From Planctomycetota bacterium (GTDB lineage: Bacteria; Planctomycetota; UBA8742; UBA2392), in contig JADLFN010000065.1 of the NCBI GenBank assembly GCA_020845475.1, forward strand, positions 16,975-80,974: DNA of 64,000 nt, read 5' to 3'. A program made the translations under genes and the position numbers. The notes below the pieces were generated by a model. It was not told the DNA's origin. It made no database searches and saw only the letters and a list, made by a program, of their open reading frames with translations. Positions within the stretch are counted from its first letter, which is position 1. Each line of letters starts with the position of its first letter. This document shows, in pieces, positions 1 through 9,291 of this stretch.

Positions 1-394
1 CGCCGCTGGGGCTGCCCGGCGGCGGCAGCTCCATTTCAAGGTGCGAGTCCTCGCTCGGGTTACGCGGGCCCGCAGCGCCGCGCGGCTTGATTACCGGCAG
101 CGGCTCTATGAGCCTCGGCACTTCATTGAACTGGTCATCCTCGGGGCGCAGGCTGGTGGGCTCGGCGTCTCTTGCTGCTTGCGCGCCCGCGCCGTGGGCC
201 GCGAGCAGTGCACGAGCCGCGCCGGCGTCAAGCATGCCCTTTTCCACGGCGAGTTCGGCAATAGTTGCGGCCGGGTTTTGCGCACTGCGTCGGCGCAGCT
301 CATGGCGCAGCGCGGCTACCTGCCCCTGCGTGAGGAGGCGACGCGCTTGCGCGAGGCGAAGGAATTCGTCGTCGGAATGGTTGGCGTTTGCCAT
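1..394 (-). CDS. N-terminal part of an unrecognised protein, truncated by the window edge
   Basis: An ATG at 394-392 opens a frame that stays open for 131 codons to base 1, so the C-terminal part lies outside. It begins MANANHSDDEFLRLAQARRL, is helical and Ala/Arg/Leu-rich for about 70 residues, then becomes an acidic, Pro-rich linker (PLPVIKPRG, ELPPPGSPSG). Short helical N-termini with phrases like LLTQGQVAAL and a following Pro-rich linker occur in front of kinase or signalling domains in planctomycete-type proteins, but the decisive domain is missing here. The stop of the upstream Kelch lipoprotein is one base before this ATG (TAACATG), so the two are almost certainly co-transcribed. Function unknown. 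Confidence 0.7.
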   Translation of the reverse strand, partial: MANANHSDDEFLRLAQARRLLTQGQVAALRHELRRRSAQNPAATIAELAVEKGMLDAGAARALLAAHGAGAQAARDAEPTSLRPEDDQFNEVPRLIEPLPVIKPRGAAGPRNPSEDSHLEMELPPPGSPSG

Positions 395-395
395 G

Positions 396-3300
396 TTATT
401 TCAGCCTGAGCACCCGCAACTGATTGAGCTTGCGGTACTTGCCGCCGCCCAGGTCGTTTTCGCCGCCAAAGGCAATGAAGCGCCCTGCGACGGGATCATA
501 CATGCCGCTTGCGCCAATCCCATGCGTGAGCGCGCCAATGGTCTGGATCTGCCACGTGGGCGGCGGGTTGGCCGTGGCAACGGTGCGGCAGAATACCAGA
601 GCCTGGTTCTCATACTGCCCGGGAGGTGCGCACAGGAAGCGTTCGCCATCCGCGTCGTAGGCGCCCGCACCGGGGACGATGGCTTTGGGCGCCATGGTCT
701 GGTGGGTTGCGAGGGCCGTCCAGGCTGCGCTCGTACTGGTAGTGAAAGCCAGCTCGTAAAGTTGAAGCGTAGCGCCCGATGTCTGGGTGTAGCCGCCCAG
801 CACCAGCATGCGCGACGACGTCGCGCTCCAGCCGGCAAATGCCCCGGCGCGACCGTCGATGCTGCCGGTGATCGAGGGCTGAGACCAAACGTTGGTTGTC
901 ACGTTGAACAGCCACACGTCGCTGCGAAAGGGAGGCGTGCCTGAATCCTGTCCGCCGAAATAGATCATGCGGTCGTTGACGTCGTCGTAGCAGTGAGAGT
1001 GCAACAGCCGCGCAGGCGGCGGCCCGCCGCTGGTCGAGGGTTTGCTCCAGACAAAACTGCCGTAGTTGTACGCGTAGATGTCACCGTTAAGCAGTGTGCC
1101 ATTGCTGGCGCGCGCACCGCCAAACAGCAGGAAGCGATCGTTGACCGCGTCATAGTCAAGCGATGCGCCCTGCAGTTGCGGCGGGTTGATGGCAGCAAAG
1201 CTTGCCGGCGGCTCGAGGAACCAATCCCAGCTGTTCTTGCCGCTGTTGAACTCGAGGCGCCACATTTCGTCGCTTACACCGTAATCGCAGATGCCGCCAT
1301 AGACCCAGCCGGCTCCCAGCGTATCGACCCAGACCGACGCGGCGTACTTGCGGCCCTGGGGCAACATGCCGTCGGGTGCCGGTTGATCCCACACGCCCGC
1401 ACTCACGTCAAGTTTCCACATGTCGCCGAAGATGCCCACGGTGTTCTTGCCTCCAAACACGTACATATCAGAGCCGACAATCTGCAAAGCCGTGCGGCCG
1501 CGCGCCGAAGGCGTGCGCCCGCCGGCCACGATCGTGGCGTTCTGCCAGGTGTAGGGCGTTGCCGACGTGTCGAGTTCAAAGACACTGTTCGAGAACAGAA
1601 TGCTCAAGCCGACGCGGCCTCCGAACAACAGGGCGGTGCTGCCATCGTGGGTTGCCGAACCGTCATCGTAGCCGCCTGAGGGCCCGCTGCCGGTGGTCGA
1701 GACTTCGACCCACGTCCAGGTCGTGACCGAATTGTTCAAGTACCAGACCTTGGTTGCGACCGAGGGTGAAGTCGTGGTGCCAACGAGTGTGTGCCGTGAG
1801 TTGCCGCTGTCCCAGAAATAGGCGCACTTTTCAGTGCTTGGCGTGGAGGGCGAACCGATAACGCTCGTCTTTTTCGGGCGCCATTGCAGGTTGCTCGGGT
1901 TGTTTACGTCGAGGCGATAGATCGTGTTCGAAGCCGCGCCGACGCAGATGTAAATCTCATTATTGGCGTCGTCGTACATGGACTGATAGCGGAACGTTGC
2001 GTTCAAGACCGGCGCGTCCGCGCCGGTTGCGGTGACGGCGGACCAGCTTGCGACGGTGGAAGTGCCGATGCCGAGACGGTAAATCCCGACGGCGCTGGCA
2101 CCGTTGCCGACGATGGCATAAAGGTAGTCGTTGTCGTCGTCCCAGGCCCAGGCGATGGTGTTGGCAGACTGAGTCGGGCTGATGCGGGACACGAATGTCC
2201 AGGCGTTCGTCGCGAGGTTGTGAACCCCGACCACGTCGTCGTGCTTGTTGCCGTCGGCTTCGCTGTAACCGCCACAGTAGAAAACACGATCAAAATCTGA
2301 ATCGTAGAACGATATGGCTTCGCTGCGGCCCATCGCGGTATTGCTCAGGCTGTTGGTGTTGGGGTTGCCGTTTCCGTCGATTTCCACGTCAACTTCATCC
2401 CAGATGTTTGTGTCGACGGTGCTGGTGGCCCGGATTACGGCCGTCTCGTCGAGGTTGCCGTTGGATGGCGGCGTGTAAATGCCGTTGGCGTCAATGCTGC
2501 CGTTGCCGCTGATCTTGGACCAGGTGACGCTCTGGGATGCGCCCGTCGGCATAACGGTAGCCGTGAACTGAAGCGTGCGTCCGCTGACGAAGGTGCGGCC
2601 TGCAAGGGGCGAAATGCTGACGGTCTGGGGTGCAACCTGTGCGTTGGGCATGACCGTCACGACTGCTTCGGCGAAGACCGAGCCGGCGACGTTGCTGGTG
2701 GCGCGGATCGTGACGATCGTGGCCGTGCTGGAATTGGGCGGCGGCGTGTAAACGCCGGTTTGCGCATCAAGGGTGCCGAACACAGGATTCTGCGTCCAGG
2801 TCACGGACTGGTTGGCGTTGGAGGGGATAACGTTGATCAGGTTGAAATCAACGCCTGCGCCGCCGGCCGTGAGCGTAACCGTGGCGGGAGTAACGGAGAA
2901 GCTAGTGGGCGGCGGAGCAATCAGGTCAATCTGGTAATCATCCGTAACGCCCGAGATGAGCTGCGAACGCGCACGGACAAACACCTGGCTGGGCGAAGGC
3001 AGGATGCTGGGCGCGGTGTACAGGCCGGTGGTGGAAATTGTGCCCACCGTCGGGTTGCCCGAGCCTTGCCCGACGCCGTTCCAGTCGATGGTCCAGTAAA
3101 CATCCTGCGGCGCATCGGACGGGTTGATCGTCGCGATGAGCTGCAGCGTGTTTCCCAGTGTGACCTGCGAAGGCCCGGCACTGCTGCCCACGGCTTCGGT
3201 CACGGTGCAGAAACTGGGCGGCGGCTGAAGCGTGATCACCGCTTCGCCATACACCGTACCCAGCACGCTGGTGGCACGGATTGTTGCAAAGCGGCCTGAC

Positions 3301-5426
3301 ACCGGCATGACCGACGGAGCGGTGTACACACCGGTGTTGGTGATGGTTCCAAACGCGGAACCACCGATCACAGTCCAGCTCAGAAGTTGAGGGGCCGTGC
3401 CCGGCGAAACCGCCGCCGTGAATGCCTGAGAGTAGTTCAGCACCACATTCGCCGTCGATGGCGTTACCACCACGCTCGTGGGCGCATCGCCAAAGTACAG
3501 CCGCCATGTCGCAGACACGGTAGGCGCGGCATTGCTGATGCAGCGAACCGTGGCGTAGCCCTGGTTGGGCATGGGCAAAAGCGCGGGTGCGGTGTAGGTG
3601 GCCGTCTGCGGGCCCTGCGCCGGGTTGCTTACTATCGCAATCGCGCCGTAGGTGGCACCTTCTACAACGTCCCAGGTCACGGTGTGGTCCAGCGCGGCTG
3701 TGGGCTGGATCAAGGCCGTGAAATCGCGCGTCTGGCTCAGGGAAACCGTGACCGCGCCCGAATCTTCTGCAAGGTTGATTGCGATCGGCACGGCGCCATT
3801 GATGTCATTGATGACGGCGAAAGTGCCCGAGATGTAAGTGCTGCCCACCAGCGAAGCCCCGGGATTGCTGAGCGGAATGTCGGTCGGGGTGACCTCCCAG
3901 TAAACGTCGGCGGCGTTGAGGCTGGCCAAGGGAGAACCGCTGCGGGTCGTCATCCAGATCAGCAGATTGTCTGAGCCAAAGGGGCTTGTGGCGCAGTTGT
4001 TGATGTCGCCTGCGGCAAAGTCAGCGGTGGTCAGCGCATAACTGCTGGCTCCGCCGTTCCAATAGGCGGTAATGGCCAGGCTGACAGGATCGCTGCTTGA
4101 ATCCGAGAGGTTCAAGCGCACCGTGATGTTGCCCCCATTCTGATAAACCTGGAAATCCGTAACCGAGGGCGCTTCGTTGGGCGTCAGCGCGAACTGCCCG
4201 GTAAGCGCAGGGCTGCCCACGACCGATGAAGCTCCGAACTGCGCGGGTGTCAGGCGCAGCTCAACATCCTTCACGCCGGTCGTTCCAAGGTCGGCCACAG
4301 CATCCCATGTTACGGAGTACAATCTTGGGTTGGGCGAGCATACGAAGGGCCCGGCATCCTGCGGCGTAGTTTGGCCAATCAGTCGCGCGGGTGTGAAGGG
4401 CCCGCCGCTTTCGGAGTATTCAAGGGCCACGACAGCGCTGTCACTGCCGGTGTCTGTGAGCGTGAATTGAATGTTGACAGTGCCCACCTGCGAGGTGCCG
4501 TTGATGTCGCTGACGAGCGTGATTTCGGGCGGACCGTTGGCAATGTTGTTGAGGCTGAAAGGGCCCACGGGTACGGGCGTTCCCAGCGTGTAATCGACCC
4601 AGCCGGTGGGTTTGTCCACGGGCACCAGCAGCAGCGTTACGTTGTTGCCCACAAAACCGGGCAAAGCCGCGCTTGAGTCCCAGATGAACTGACCTGAAGC
4701 GCCGCTGGTTGTGGTCAGCAGCGTAAAAGGCGGCGTCCCAACGTAGTCGCCCGCAGTCAGTTCTGTGAATGTCTGGCCCTGGTCGAGAGTGAACAGCACC
4801 ACCATGCCCGCGATATCAGCCGAGGTATCGGCAAGCACGAAGTTCACCAGCACCAGCGAACCATTGACCAGAACGCTTGGCGATTGCGGCGAAACGCTGG
4901 TAAGACAGACCGGAGCATCGTTGCCGACCGTCAGCCCGTTCATGGAGGCCACCGGGCCATCCGTGAAGCCGTCGTTGGCCGTGACCGCGATCGTGATGCC
5001 GCTCACCAGCTCTTCGGTCAGGAGATCCAGCTCGTAATCCCATTCAAAAGTGTGGGTTGCTCCCGCGCCAGAATTGAGGAACGTCGTGGGATCGCCGCCA
5101 ACACCCTGCGTGCAGGGGAAGTAGTTCGTGCCATCGGTCGAGTATGTCACGGTGACGCTGCACAGATTTGACTCGTTGTCAATCAGCGTGTACGTCAGGG
5201 TTGCCGGCGCGTCTTCACGCGTCAGGGAGTTAATGACCACCACTGGAGGCGTGTTGGTTGAGCCCCCGCCACCGCCCTTGTCTTTGTCCTTGCCGGAGCC
5301 CGCAAACCCCAGAATGCCGCCACCCGTGCCGCCCGCCAGCGCCAGCAAGCCTGGGCCGCACCCCGAAAGCAGGGCACCCAAAGCCACGATTGCAGTCACA
5401 ATTCCGACAGAGCGAATGCACCGCAT
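396..5426 (-). CDS. Giant lipoprotein with Ig-like repeats and a Kelch propeller
   Basis: A lipoprotein signal peptide (MRCIRSVGIV... LLSGC, lipidated Cys about residue 23) is followed by a Gly/Lys linker. Next come about four repeats carrying phrases such as LIDNESN and TYSTDGTNYF, then five Ig-like repeats each marked by a G-x-YTAP or G-x-YTPP turn and an IRATS-type strand. The C-terminal third has Kelch-type blades (YVFGGK, LLFGGAR, IYFGGQ, IAFGGEN). The total is about 1,676 residues. I chose ATG 5426 over an in-frame start at 5480 because it puts the signal peptide at the N-terminus and has GGGAG eight bases upstream. Likely an outer-membrane or surface adhesive or structural protein; the ligand cannot be told. 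It is followed after one base by the gene at 394. Confidence 0.85.
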   Translation of the reverse strand: MRCIRSVGIVTAIVALGALLSGCGPGLLALAGGTGGGILGFAGSGKDKDKGGGGGSTNTPPVVVINSLTREDAPATLTYTLIDNESNLCSVTVTYSTDGTNYFPCTQGVGGDPTTFLNSGAGATHTFEWDYELDLLTEELVSGITIAVTANDGFTDGPVASMNGLTVGNDAPVCLTSVSPQSPSVLVNGSLVLVNFVLADTSADIAGMVVLFTLDQGQTFTELTAGDYVGTPPFTLLTTTSGASGQFIWDSSAALPGFVGNNVTLLLVPVDKPTGWVDYTLGTPVPVGPFSLNNIANGPPEITLVSDINGTSQVGTVNIQFTLTDTGSDSAVVALEYSESGGPFTPARLIGQTTPQDAGPFVCSPNPRLYSVTWDAVADLGTTGVKDVELRLTPAQFGASSVVGSPALTGQFALTPNEAPSVTDFQVYQNGGNITVRLNLSDSSSDPVSLAITAYWNGGASSYALTTADFAAGDINNCATSPFGSDNLLIWMTTRSGSPLASLNAADVYWEVTPTDIPLSNPGASLVGSTYISGTFAVINDINGAVPIAINLAEDSGAVTVSLSQTRDFTALIQPTAALDHTVTWDVVEGATYGAIAIVSNPAQGPQTATYTAPALLPMPNQGYATVRCISNAAPTVSATWRLYFGDAPTSVVVTPSTANVVLNYSQAFTAAVSPGTAPQLLSWTVIGGSAFGTITNTGVYTAPSVMPVSGRFATIRATSVLGTVYGEAVITLQPPPSFCTVTEAVGSSAGPSQVTLGNTLQLIATINPSDAPQDVYWTIDWNGVGQGSGNPTVGTISTTGLYTAPSILPSPSQVFVRARSQLISGVTDDYQIDLIAPPPTSFSVTPATVTLTAGGAGVDFNLINVIPSNANQSVTWTQNPVFGTLDAQTGVYTPPPNSSTATIVTIRATSNVAGSVFAEAVVTVMPNAQVAPQTVSISPLAGRTFVSGRTLQFTATVMPTGASQSVTWSKISGNGSIDANGIYTPPSNGNLDETAVIRATSTVDTNIWDEVDVEIDGNGNPNTNSLSNTAMGRSEAISFYDSDFDRVFYCGGYSEADGNKHDDVVGVHNLATNAWTFVSRISPTQSANTIAWAWDDDNDYLYAIVGNGASAVGIYRLGIGTSTVASWSAVTATGADAPVLNATFRYQSMYDDANNEIYICVGAASNTIYRLDVNNPSNLQWRPKKTSVIGSPSTPSTEKCAYFWDSGNSRHTLVGTTTSPSVATKVWYLNNSVTTWTWVEVSTTGSGPSGGYDDGSATHDGSTALLFGGRVGLSILFSNSVFELDTSATPYTWQNATIVAGGRTPSARGRTALQIVGSDMYVFGGKNTVGIFGDMWKLDVSAGVWDQPAPDGMLPQGRKYAASVWVDTLGAGWVYGGICDYGVSDEMWRLEFNSGKNSWDWFLEPPASFAAINPPQLQGASLDYDAVNDRFLLFGGARASNGTLLNGDIYAYNYGSFVWSKPSTSGGPPPARLLHSHCYDDVNDRMIYFGGQDSGTPPFRSDVWLFNVTTNVWSQPSITGSIDGRAGAFAGWSATSSRMLVLGGYTQTSGATLQLYELAFTTSTSAAWTALATHQTMAPKAIVPGAGAYDADGERFLCAPPGQYENQALVFCRTVATANPPPTWQIQTIGALTHGIGASGMYDPVAGRFIAFGGENDLGGGKYRKLNQLRVLRLK

Positions 5427-5554
5427 GGACGGCTCCCGAAGGGAGAAAAACAATAGAAGGGGACCAGCAATCCTACTCACGCATAAGTGGCCCGCAACTT
5501 CATTTTCTTACAAGATGATGTAGGTGCAATGACAAAGATATGAAGCAATTTGTC

Positions 5555-6505
5555 CTATCCCCAGAAGGGATAGAAGTTGTGCCATTGCAGCGGAAACTCC
5601 CGCAGCCGGCGCTCCAGTTCCAGGGCGTACTCGCTTGTCCAGCGGGCCAAGTCATCTTGGCGCGTCTTGCGAGACGCAAATTGCAGCACCTTGGGCCCTG
5701 CTACCCGCAAGCTGTAACGGCCATGTCCAAGGCGATTGGCAAACACCCACAGCATGGGTGCACCTGTGTTCGCCGCCACCACATAGGGCCCGCTGGGAAA
5801 CGCGGCTTCGCTGCCGAAAAACGGCACCTTCACGGCGCTGCCCGTAACGCGGTCGCCGTGGATGGCGACAATCTCGCCGCGCTTGAGCGCGTTGACCATG
5901 TCGATGCTGGCCTGCATGGGATCGCGCGAGTCAATGATGTTGTAGGGCTGGTCGCCGCTGACGCGCTTGAGGTGCTTCTCCTGCTCGCCGCTTTCGTTGC
6001 GGAACCACACCAGGTTGATGGGCACCTTGGGCGCCGTGGTGCTGATGGAGGCCAGCGTGTGCGCCGCAAGCTCCCAGTTGCCCATATGCGCGCTGACGAC
6101 AATCAGCCCCTTGCCCTGCGCCAGCGACTGCGAAAAGGCCTCGGTGTTCTCGCGCTCAAACACGAAGCGATCGTGCATGCCCGAAAAGGCGTAAGCGCGA
6201 TCCAGCAGGATGCGGCCAAAACTCAGGAAGTGGCGATAGTTCAACCAAAGAATCTTGAGTGCTCCGGCATCGGGAAACGCGCGCCGCAGATAGTCGCGGC
6301 TTGCGCGGCCGTGCTTGCCCGCAAACAACAAGTAGTAGAAGACCACCGGGTAGAGCAGTGTGTAGGCGAACAACGGCCCCAGCGCGCGGAACAGCCAATA
6401 CATGATGCGGATGCCAAGGCCGCTGCGCGTGCGCCCGTCCCAGTGCCGACCACCCTGCTCCGGCGTGCCTGTGCTTTCCTTGAGTTCGAGCGCCGGTCCG
6501 CTCAT
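5555..6505 (-). CDS. LpxL/HtrB-type lysophospholipid acyltransferase
   Basis: A 316-residue protein with a hydrophobic N-terminal segment (about 33-62) and the HX4E acyltransferase motif SAHMGNWE (H140, E145), followed by IHGDRV and by FPSGPYVVAANTGAP, as in the LpxL/LpxM family. These membrane enzymes transfer an acyl chain from ACP or CoA to a lipid acceptor. The start overlaps the stop of the GT2-DUF2062 gene by ATGA at 6502-6505, so the two are translationally coupled. The neighbouring glycosyltransferase and the divergent ApeP-like dehydratase resemble parts of aryl polyene and related acyl-lipid clusters, so a specialised lipid is a likelier substrate than lipid A itself. The acceptor is inferred only. 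Confidence 0.85.
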   Translation of the reverse strand: MSGPALELKESTGTPEQGGRHWDGRTRSGLGIRIMYWLFRALGPLFAYTLLYPVVFYYLLFAGKHGRASRDYLRRAFPDAGALKILWLNYRHFLSFGRILLDRAYAFSGMHDRFVFERENTEAFSQSLAQGKGLIVVSAHMGNWELAAHTLASISTTAPKVPINLVWFRNESGEQEKHLKRVSGDQPYNIIDSRDPMQASIDMVNALKRGEIVAIHGDRVTGSAVKVPFFGSEAAFPSGPYVVAANTGAPMLWVFANRLGHGRYSLRVAGPKVLQFASRKTRQDDLARWTSEYALELERRLREFPLQWHNFYPFWG

Positions 6506-7977
6506 GCCGCAGCCTCGGCGCCCTTTTCGGCCAAGGCAGCTTCATCAAGTGCGGCATGAATATCCGCTGAGGCAACGCCATTGGGCGGCGTCAGGCTGGG
6601 CAGGTCGTCAAGTGCTTCGCGGCTGTGCTTGGCACGTCGCAACGCGCGCACGCCGTAAAGGGTGCCCAGTCCCACCACAAACGCCATGCAAAGTCCAATG
6701 ATGGTGCTGCCCAGGATCCACTCGCCGATACTGTTGCGCAGGAAGGGCCACAGCACGGAAAGTTCAAACGTGCGCGGGATGTAGTCGTGGCTGCCGGTGA
6801 GGGTTTTTCCCAGCATGACCGATGCAAGCGCGATCACTGCGGTCAGGGGGCCGAAACTGACATTGGTGGAGGCCACCGTGGCAATACGGTTGAGGTGCAT
6901 GCGCGTGCCGGCGTAAAGCGCCACCAGCCACTGAAAACCAATCAGCGGCGTGCAGCCGATGAACGCGCCAATGCCCGCCGCCATGCCCAGTTCGCCGGGT
7001 GTGTTGTTCTCGTGCACGAGGAATTTCGCGAGCTGTTTCATGCGCGAAATCGGCCCGCCGGAAAGCTGCGCGCTCGGCGGCAGCGCCGCCAGTTCACGCA
7101 ACTTGCGCACGCCGTTCTTCAATGTGGCCCAGGGCGAGCCCGCCCAGAGCGGATCCTTGTTCGCCACCAGCCTGCGGTGCGGCAACGGCACCAGCAGGTG
7201 CCGGAAGTTCAGGTAATTGTAGAGAAAGAAATAGCGCACGTTGTCCCAAACCGGGTTGAAGTGCGAAATGCGTTCTTCCTTCGGCGGGTAGTGTACGCGA
7301 ATGGGCACGGACACAATCGGGCACCCGCCCCAGGCCGCGCGCACGAGCAGTTCGCACTCAAAGGTGAAGCGGCGCGAAAAGCAGGTAATGCGCGTGACAT
7401 GGCGCAGGGGATAAACGCGAAAGCCCGATTGCGTGTCGTGCGCTTCAACGCCTGTGGCCAGGCGCATCCAGAAATTGCTGAACTGGCGGCCGAAGGTCGA
7501 AATCGTGGGTACATGCAGCCCCGACATGTCGCGCACGCCAATGACCAGCGCATCAGGGTTGCGCTGGCTTTCCGCCATCAGCTTGGGCGCCTCTTCGGGA
7601 TAATGCTGCGCGTCACTGTCTATAGTCAGCGCGTGCGTGTATCCCAGCTCAAAGGCCTTGGCAAAGCCCGTGCGCAGCGCCACGCCCTTGCCGCGGTTGC
7701 GCTTGTGGCGCACGAGCACAACGGGCAAATCCTTGAACAATTCAGGGGAGCCGTCGGTGCAGCCGTCATCGACCACAATCACGGTCTGCGCCACGCCCAG
7801 TGCGCGCCTGACGACATCAGCAACCGTGGCGCGGTTGTTGTACGTGGGGATGACAACACAATACCCACTCACGGCAGGAATCAGATGGCCGCTCAAAACC
7901 GCCCTCACTTTGGCCCCACTGGAACCCCAAAGTTTCGCGGCTTGTCGCGCCAGTGTCAAGGCATTAGCGGCTTGCAT
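6502..7977 (-). CDS. Family 2 glycosyltransferase fused to DUF2062 membrane domain
   Basis: The N-terminal half is a GT-A fold family 2 glycosyltransferase: VVIPTYNN, DDGCTDGS at residues 70-77, DSDAQH at 120-125 for metal and nucleotide-sugar binding, and SGFRVYP later. The C-terminal part from about residue 320 is DUF2062 (GAFIGCTPLIGFQW and two further hydrophobic stretches), a membrane domain often fused or adjacent to such transferases. It probably transfers a sugar to a lipid or polyprenyl acceptor at the inner membrane. The ribosome site before ATG 7977 is weak. The acyltransferase follows with a 4-base overlap; the ApeP-like gene is divergent across a 77-base gap that must hold both promoters. 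Confidence 0.85.
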   Translation of the reverse strand: MQAANALTLARQAAKLWGSSGAKVRAVLSGHLIPAVSGYCVVIPTYNNRATVADVVRRALGVAQTVIVVDDGCTDGSPELFKDLPVVLVRHKRNRGKGVALRTGFAKAFELGYTHALTIDSDAQHYPEEAPKLMAESQRNPDALVIGVRDMSGLHVPTISTFGRQFSNFWMRLATGVEAHDTQSGFRVYPLRHVTRITCFSRRFTFECELLVRAAWGGCPIVSVPIRVHYPPKEERISHFNPVWDNVRYFFLYNYLNFRHLLVPLPHRRLVANKDPLWAGSPWATLKNGVRKLRELAALPPSAQLSGGPISRMKQLAKFLVHENNTPGELGMAAGIGAFIGCTPLIGFQWLVALYAGTRMHLNRIATVASTNVSFGPLTAVIALASVMLGKTLTGSHDYIPRTFELSVLWPFLRNSIGEWILGSTIIGLCMAFVVGLGTLYGVRALRRAKHSREALDDLPSLTPPNGVASADIHAALDEAALAEKGAEAAA

Positions 7978-8054
7978 TTCGGACTTCTACGTCCTGATAT
8001 GGCGGCGCAACGTGCGAACTTGCGCAAATCGCTTCCTTTGGCACCCTTGCCGCC

Positions 8055-8495
8055 ATGAGCCAGGAGTTCAGAAAACTCATTCCCCATCGCCCGCCCATGG
8101 TGCTGGTGGACGACGTGCCCGTATGGGGGCCCGAGCGCATCGAAGCCACGCGCGAAGTGCGCGAGGGCGACCCCTTCGTCGAGAACGGCGAACTGGGCGA
8201 CGCGGCTCTCATTGAATGTCTGGCGCAAACCATTGCCGCAGGAGATGCCCAGCACGCGCGCGACAAGGGCGGGCGCGTGGTCAAGGGCTTTCTAACCGGC
8301 CTGACCAATCTCAAGTTTTACTCGCGCGCTAAGGTGGGCGAGACCATTACGCTCGAAGCCGATTGCCAGAAACGCATGGACGGCATGGGCTTGTTCAAAG
8401 CCGTCGCGCGCGTGGGTCAGCGCTTGCTCGCCGAGGGCACCTTCAAGCTCTACGTCGATATCGATTACTCCGGACCTGGAACCAGCAAACCCTGA
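8055..8495 (+). CDS. ApeP/FabZ-like hotdog 3-hydroxyacyl-ACP dehydratase
   Basis: A 146-residue single hotdog domain. It starts with a dehydratase signature (IPHRPPMVLVDDV, His about 11) and keeps the glutamate-containing helix phrase ALIECLAQTIAAGDA, as in the ApeP branch; the C-terminus (LLAEGTFKLYVDID) is also family-like. These enzymes dehydrate 3-hydroxyacyl-ACP during polyunsaturated or fatty acyl synthesis. It is divergent from the GT2-DUF2062/acyltransferase pair. No ketosynthase or normal ACP gene is nearby, so it may serve an acyl chain made elsewhere. The family call is firm; the ApeP-like specificity is moderate. Confidence 0.75.
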   Translation: MSQEFRKLIPHRPPMVLVDDVPVWGPERIEATREVREGDPFVENGELGDAALIECLAQTIAAGDAQHARDKGGRVVKGFLTGLTNLKFYSRAKVGETITLEADCQKRMDGMGLFKAVARVGQRLLAEGTFKLYVDIDYSGPGTSKP

Positions 8496-8532
8496 TTTGC
8501 GTCGTTAACACGACGGGCCAAGGAGCATTGCC

Positions 8533-9174
8533 ATGAAGCGCCATCAGGTTGTCTTGAGCATCGCCATGCTGAACGTGGGCATTCTCGCGATTGCCGCCTT
8601 CACGATCCGCGCCGCCGCCCAGACGCCGCAGCTTCCGCAGCCTGATTACCAGGCCGCGCGCGTAAACTGGAGCCGCGGCCCCGAACCGTCGGAGATTTCG
8701 CTATGGGGCCAAGCCACGCTCTCACCCACAAAACGGCCGCAGATCGAGAAGCCTATCGAGCCCGAGACCCCGCCGCGCGAACTCACGGATGCCGAGTTGC
8801 GCGCAGAACTTGAAGCAAAAATCGCGCGCGAAATCAGATTGCTGCGCATCGTGTACGCCGACGGAGATCCGAAAGCGAGCTTTGCCAAAGTCAGGCTCGG
8901 TTCACGCGAGATCGTGCTCGCGCCCAATAGCGGCTTCTATGACACAGTGCCAGAGAGCATCGCAAAGACACTTCCGGCCTGGCTCAAGGATGTTCAGGTG
9001 GGCGAAATCAGCCCGCAGGGCGTCAGGCTCAACGCAGCTTCGGCCAGGCCTGACAAGCGCTTTGACCTGACGTTGACCCTCAAAGAGCCCGGAACGATCA
9101 CGGTCGGCCCGCTCCGTCTCGAAGAAGCGGAGGCTCGCAAGTCGCCGCCTTCGGTGCGCGAACTGCGCGACTGA
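8533..9174 (+). CDS. Secreted protein of unknown function
   Basis: A strong ribosome site (AAGGAG, 8520-8525) precedes ATG 8533. The 213-residue product starts with a signal peptide (MKRHQVVLSIAMLNVGILAI, cleavage after about RAAAQ), then a Pro-rich linker and a mixed charged domain with the phrases RLGSREIVLAPNSGFYDT and FDLTLTLKEPGTITVGP. No family recognised. It lies 37 bases after the dehydratase on the same strand and may be in its operon. Being exported, it could act in envelope assembly, but nothing in the sequence proves it. Confidence 0.7.
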   Translation: MKRHQVVLSIAMLNVGILAIAAFTIRAAAQTPQLPQPDYQAARVNWSRGPEPSEISLWGQATLSPTKRPQIEKPIEPETPPRELTDAELRAELEAKIAREIRLLRIVYADGDPKASFAKVRLGSREIVLAPNSGFYDTVPESIAKTLPAWLKDVQVGEISPQGVRLNAASARPDKRFDLTLTLKEPGTITVGPLRLEEAEARKSPPSVRELRD

Positions 9175-9256
9175 ATACGGTAAAGTCCGAACTTGCGCTC
9201 GCCTTCTTGAACGCGTGCATTTCTTAAAGCAGCAGGATCCATGACAAGGCTCTGCG

Positions 9257-9278
9257 GCATGGGCGAGGGCGCCCATGC
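9257..9278 (-). terminator. Hairpin between convergent genes, possible pyrG terminator
   Basis: GCATGGGC (9257-9264) pairs perfectly with GCCCATGC (9271-9278) across a 6-base loop, 14 bases beyond the pyrG stop on the minus strand. No U-run follows, so termination is plausible but unproven. Confidence 0.4.
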
Positions 9279-9291
9279 GACTTACGTCATG

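Noticed and set aside
5540..6559. Long plus-strand frame opposite the acyltransferase gene
   Set aside because: High-GC third positions open long antisense frames; the opposite strand has the HX4E acyltransferase and the ATGA coupling.
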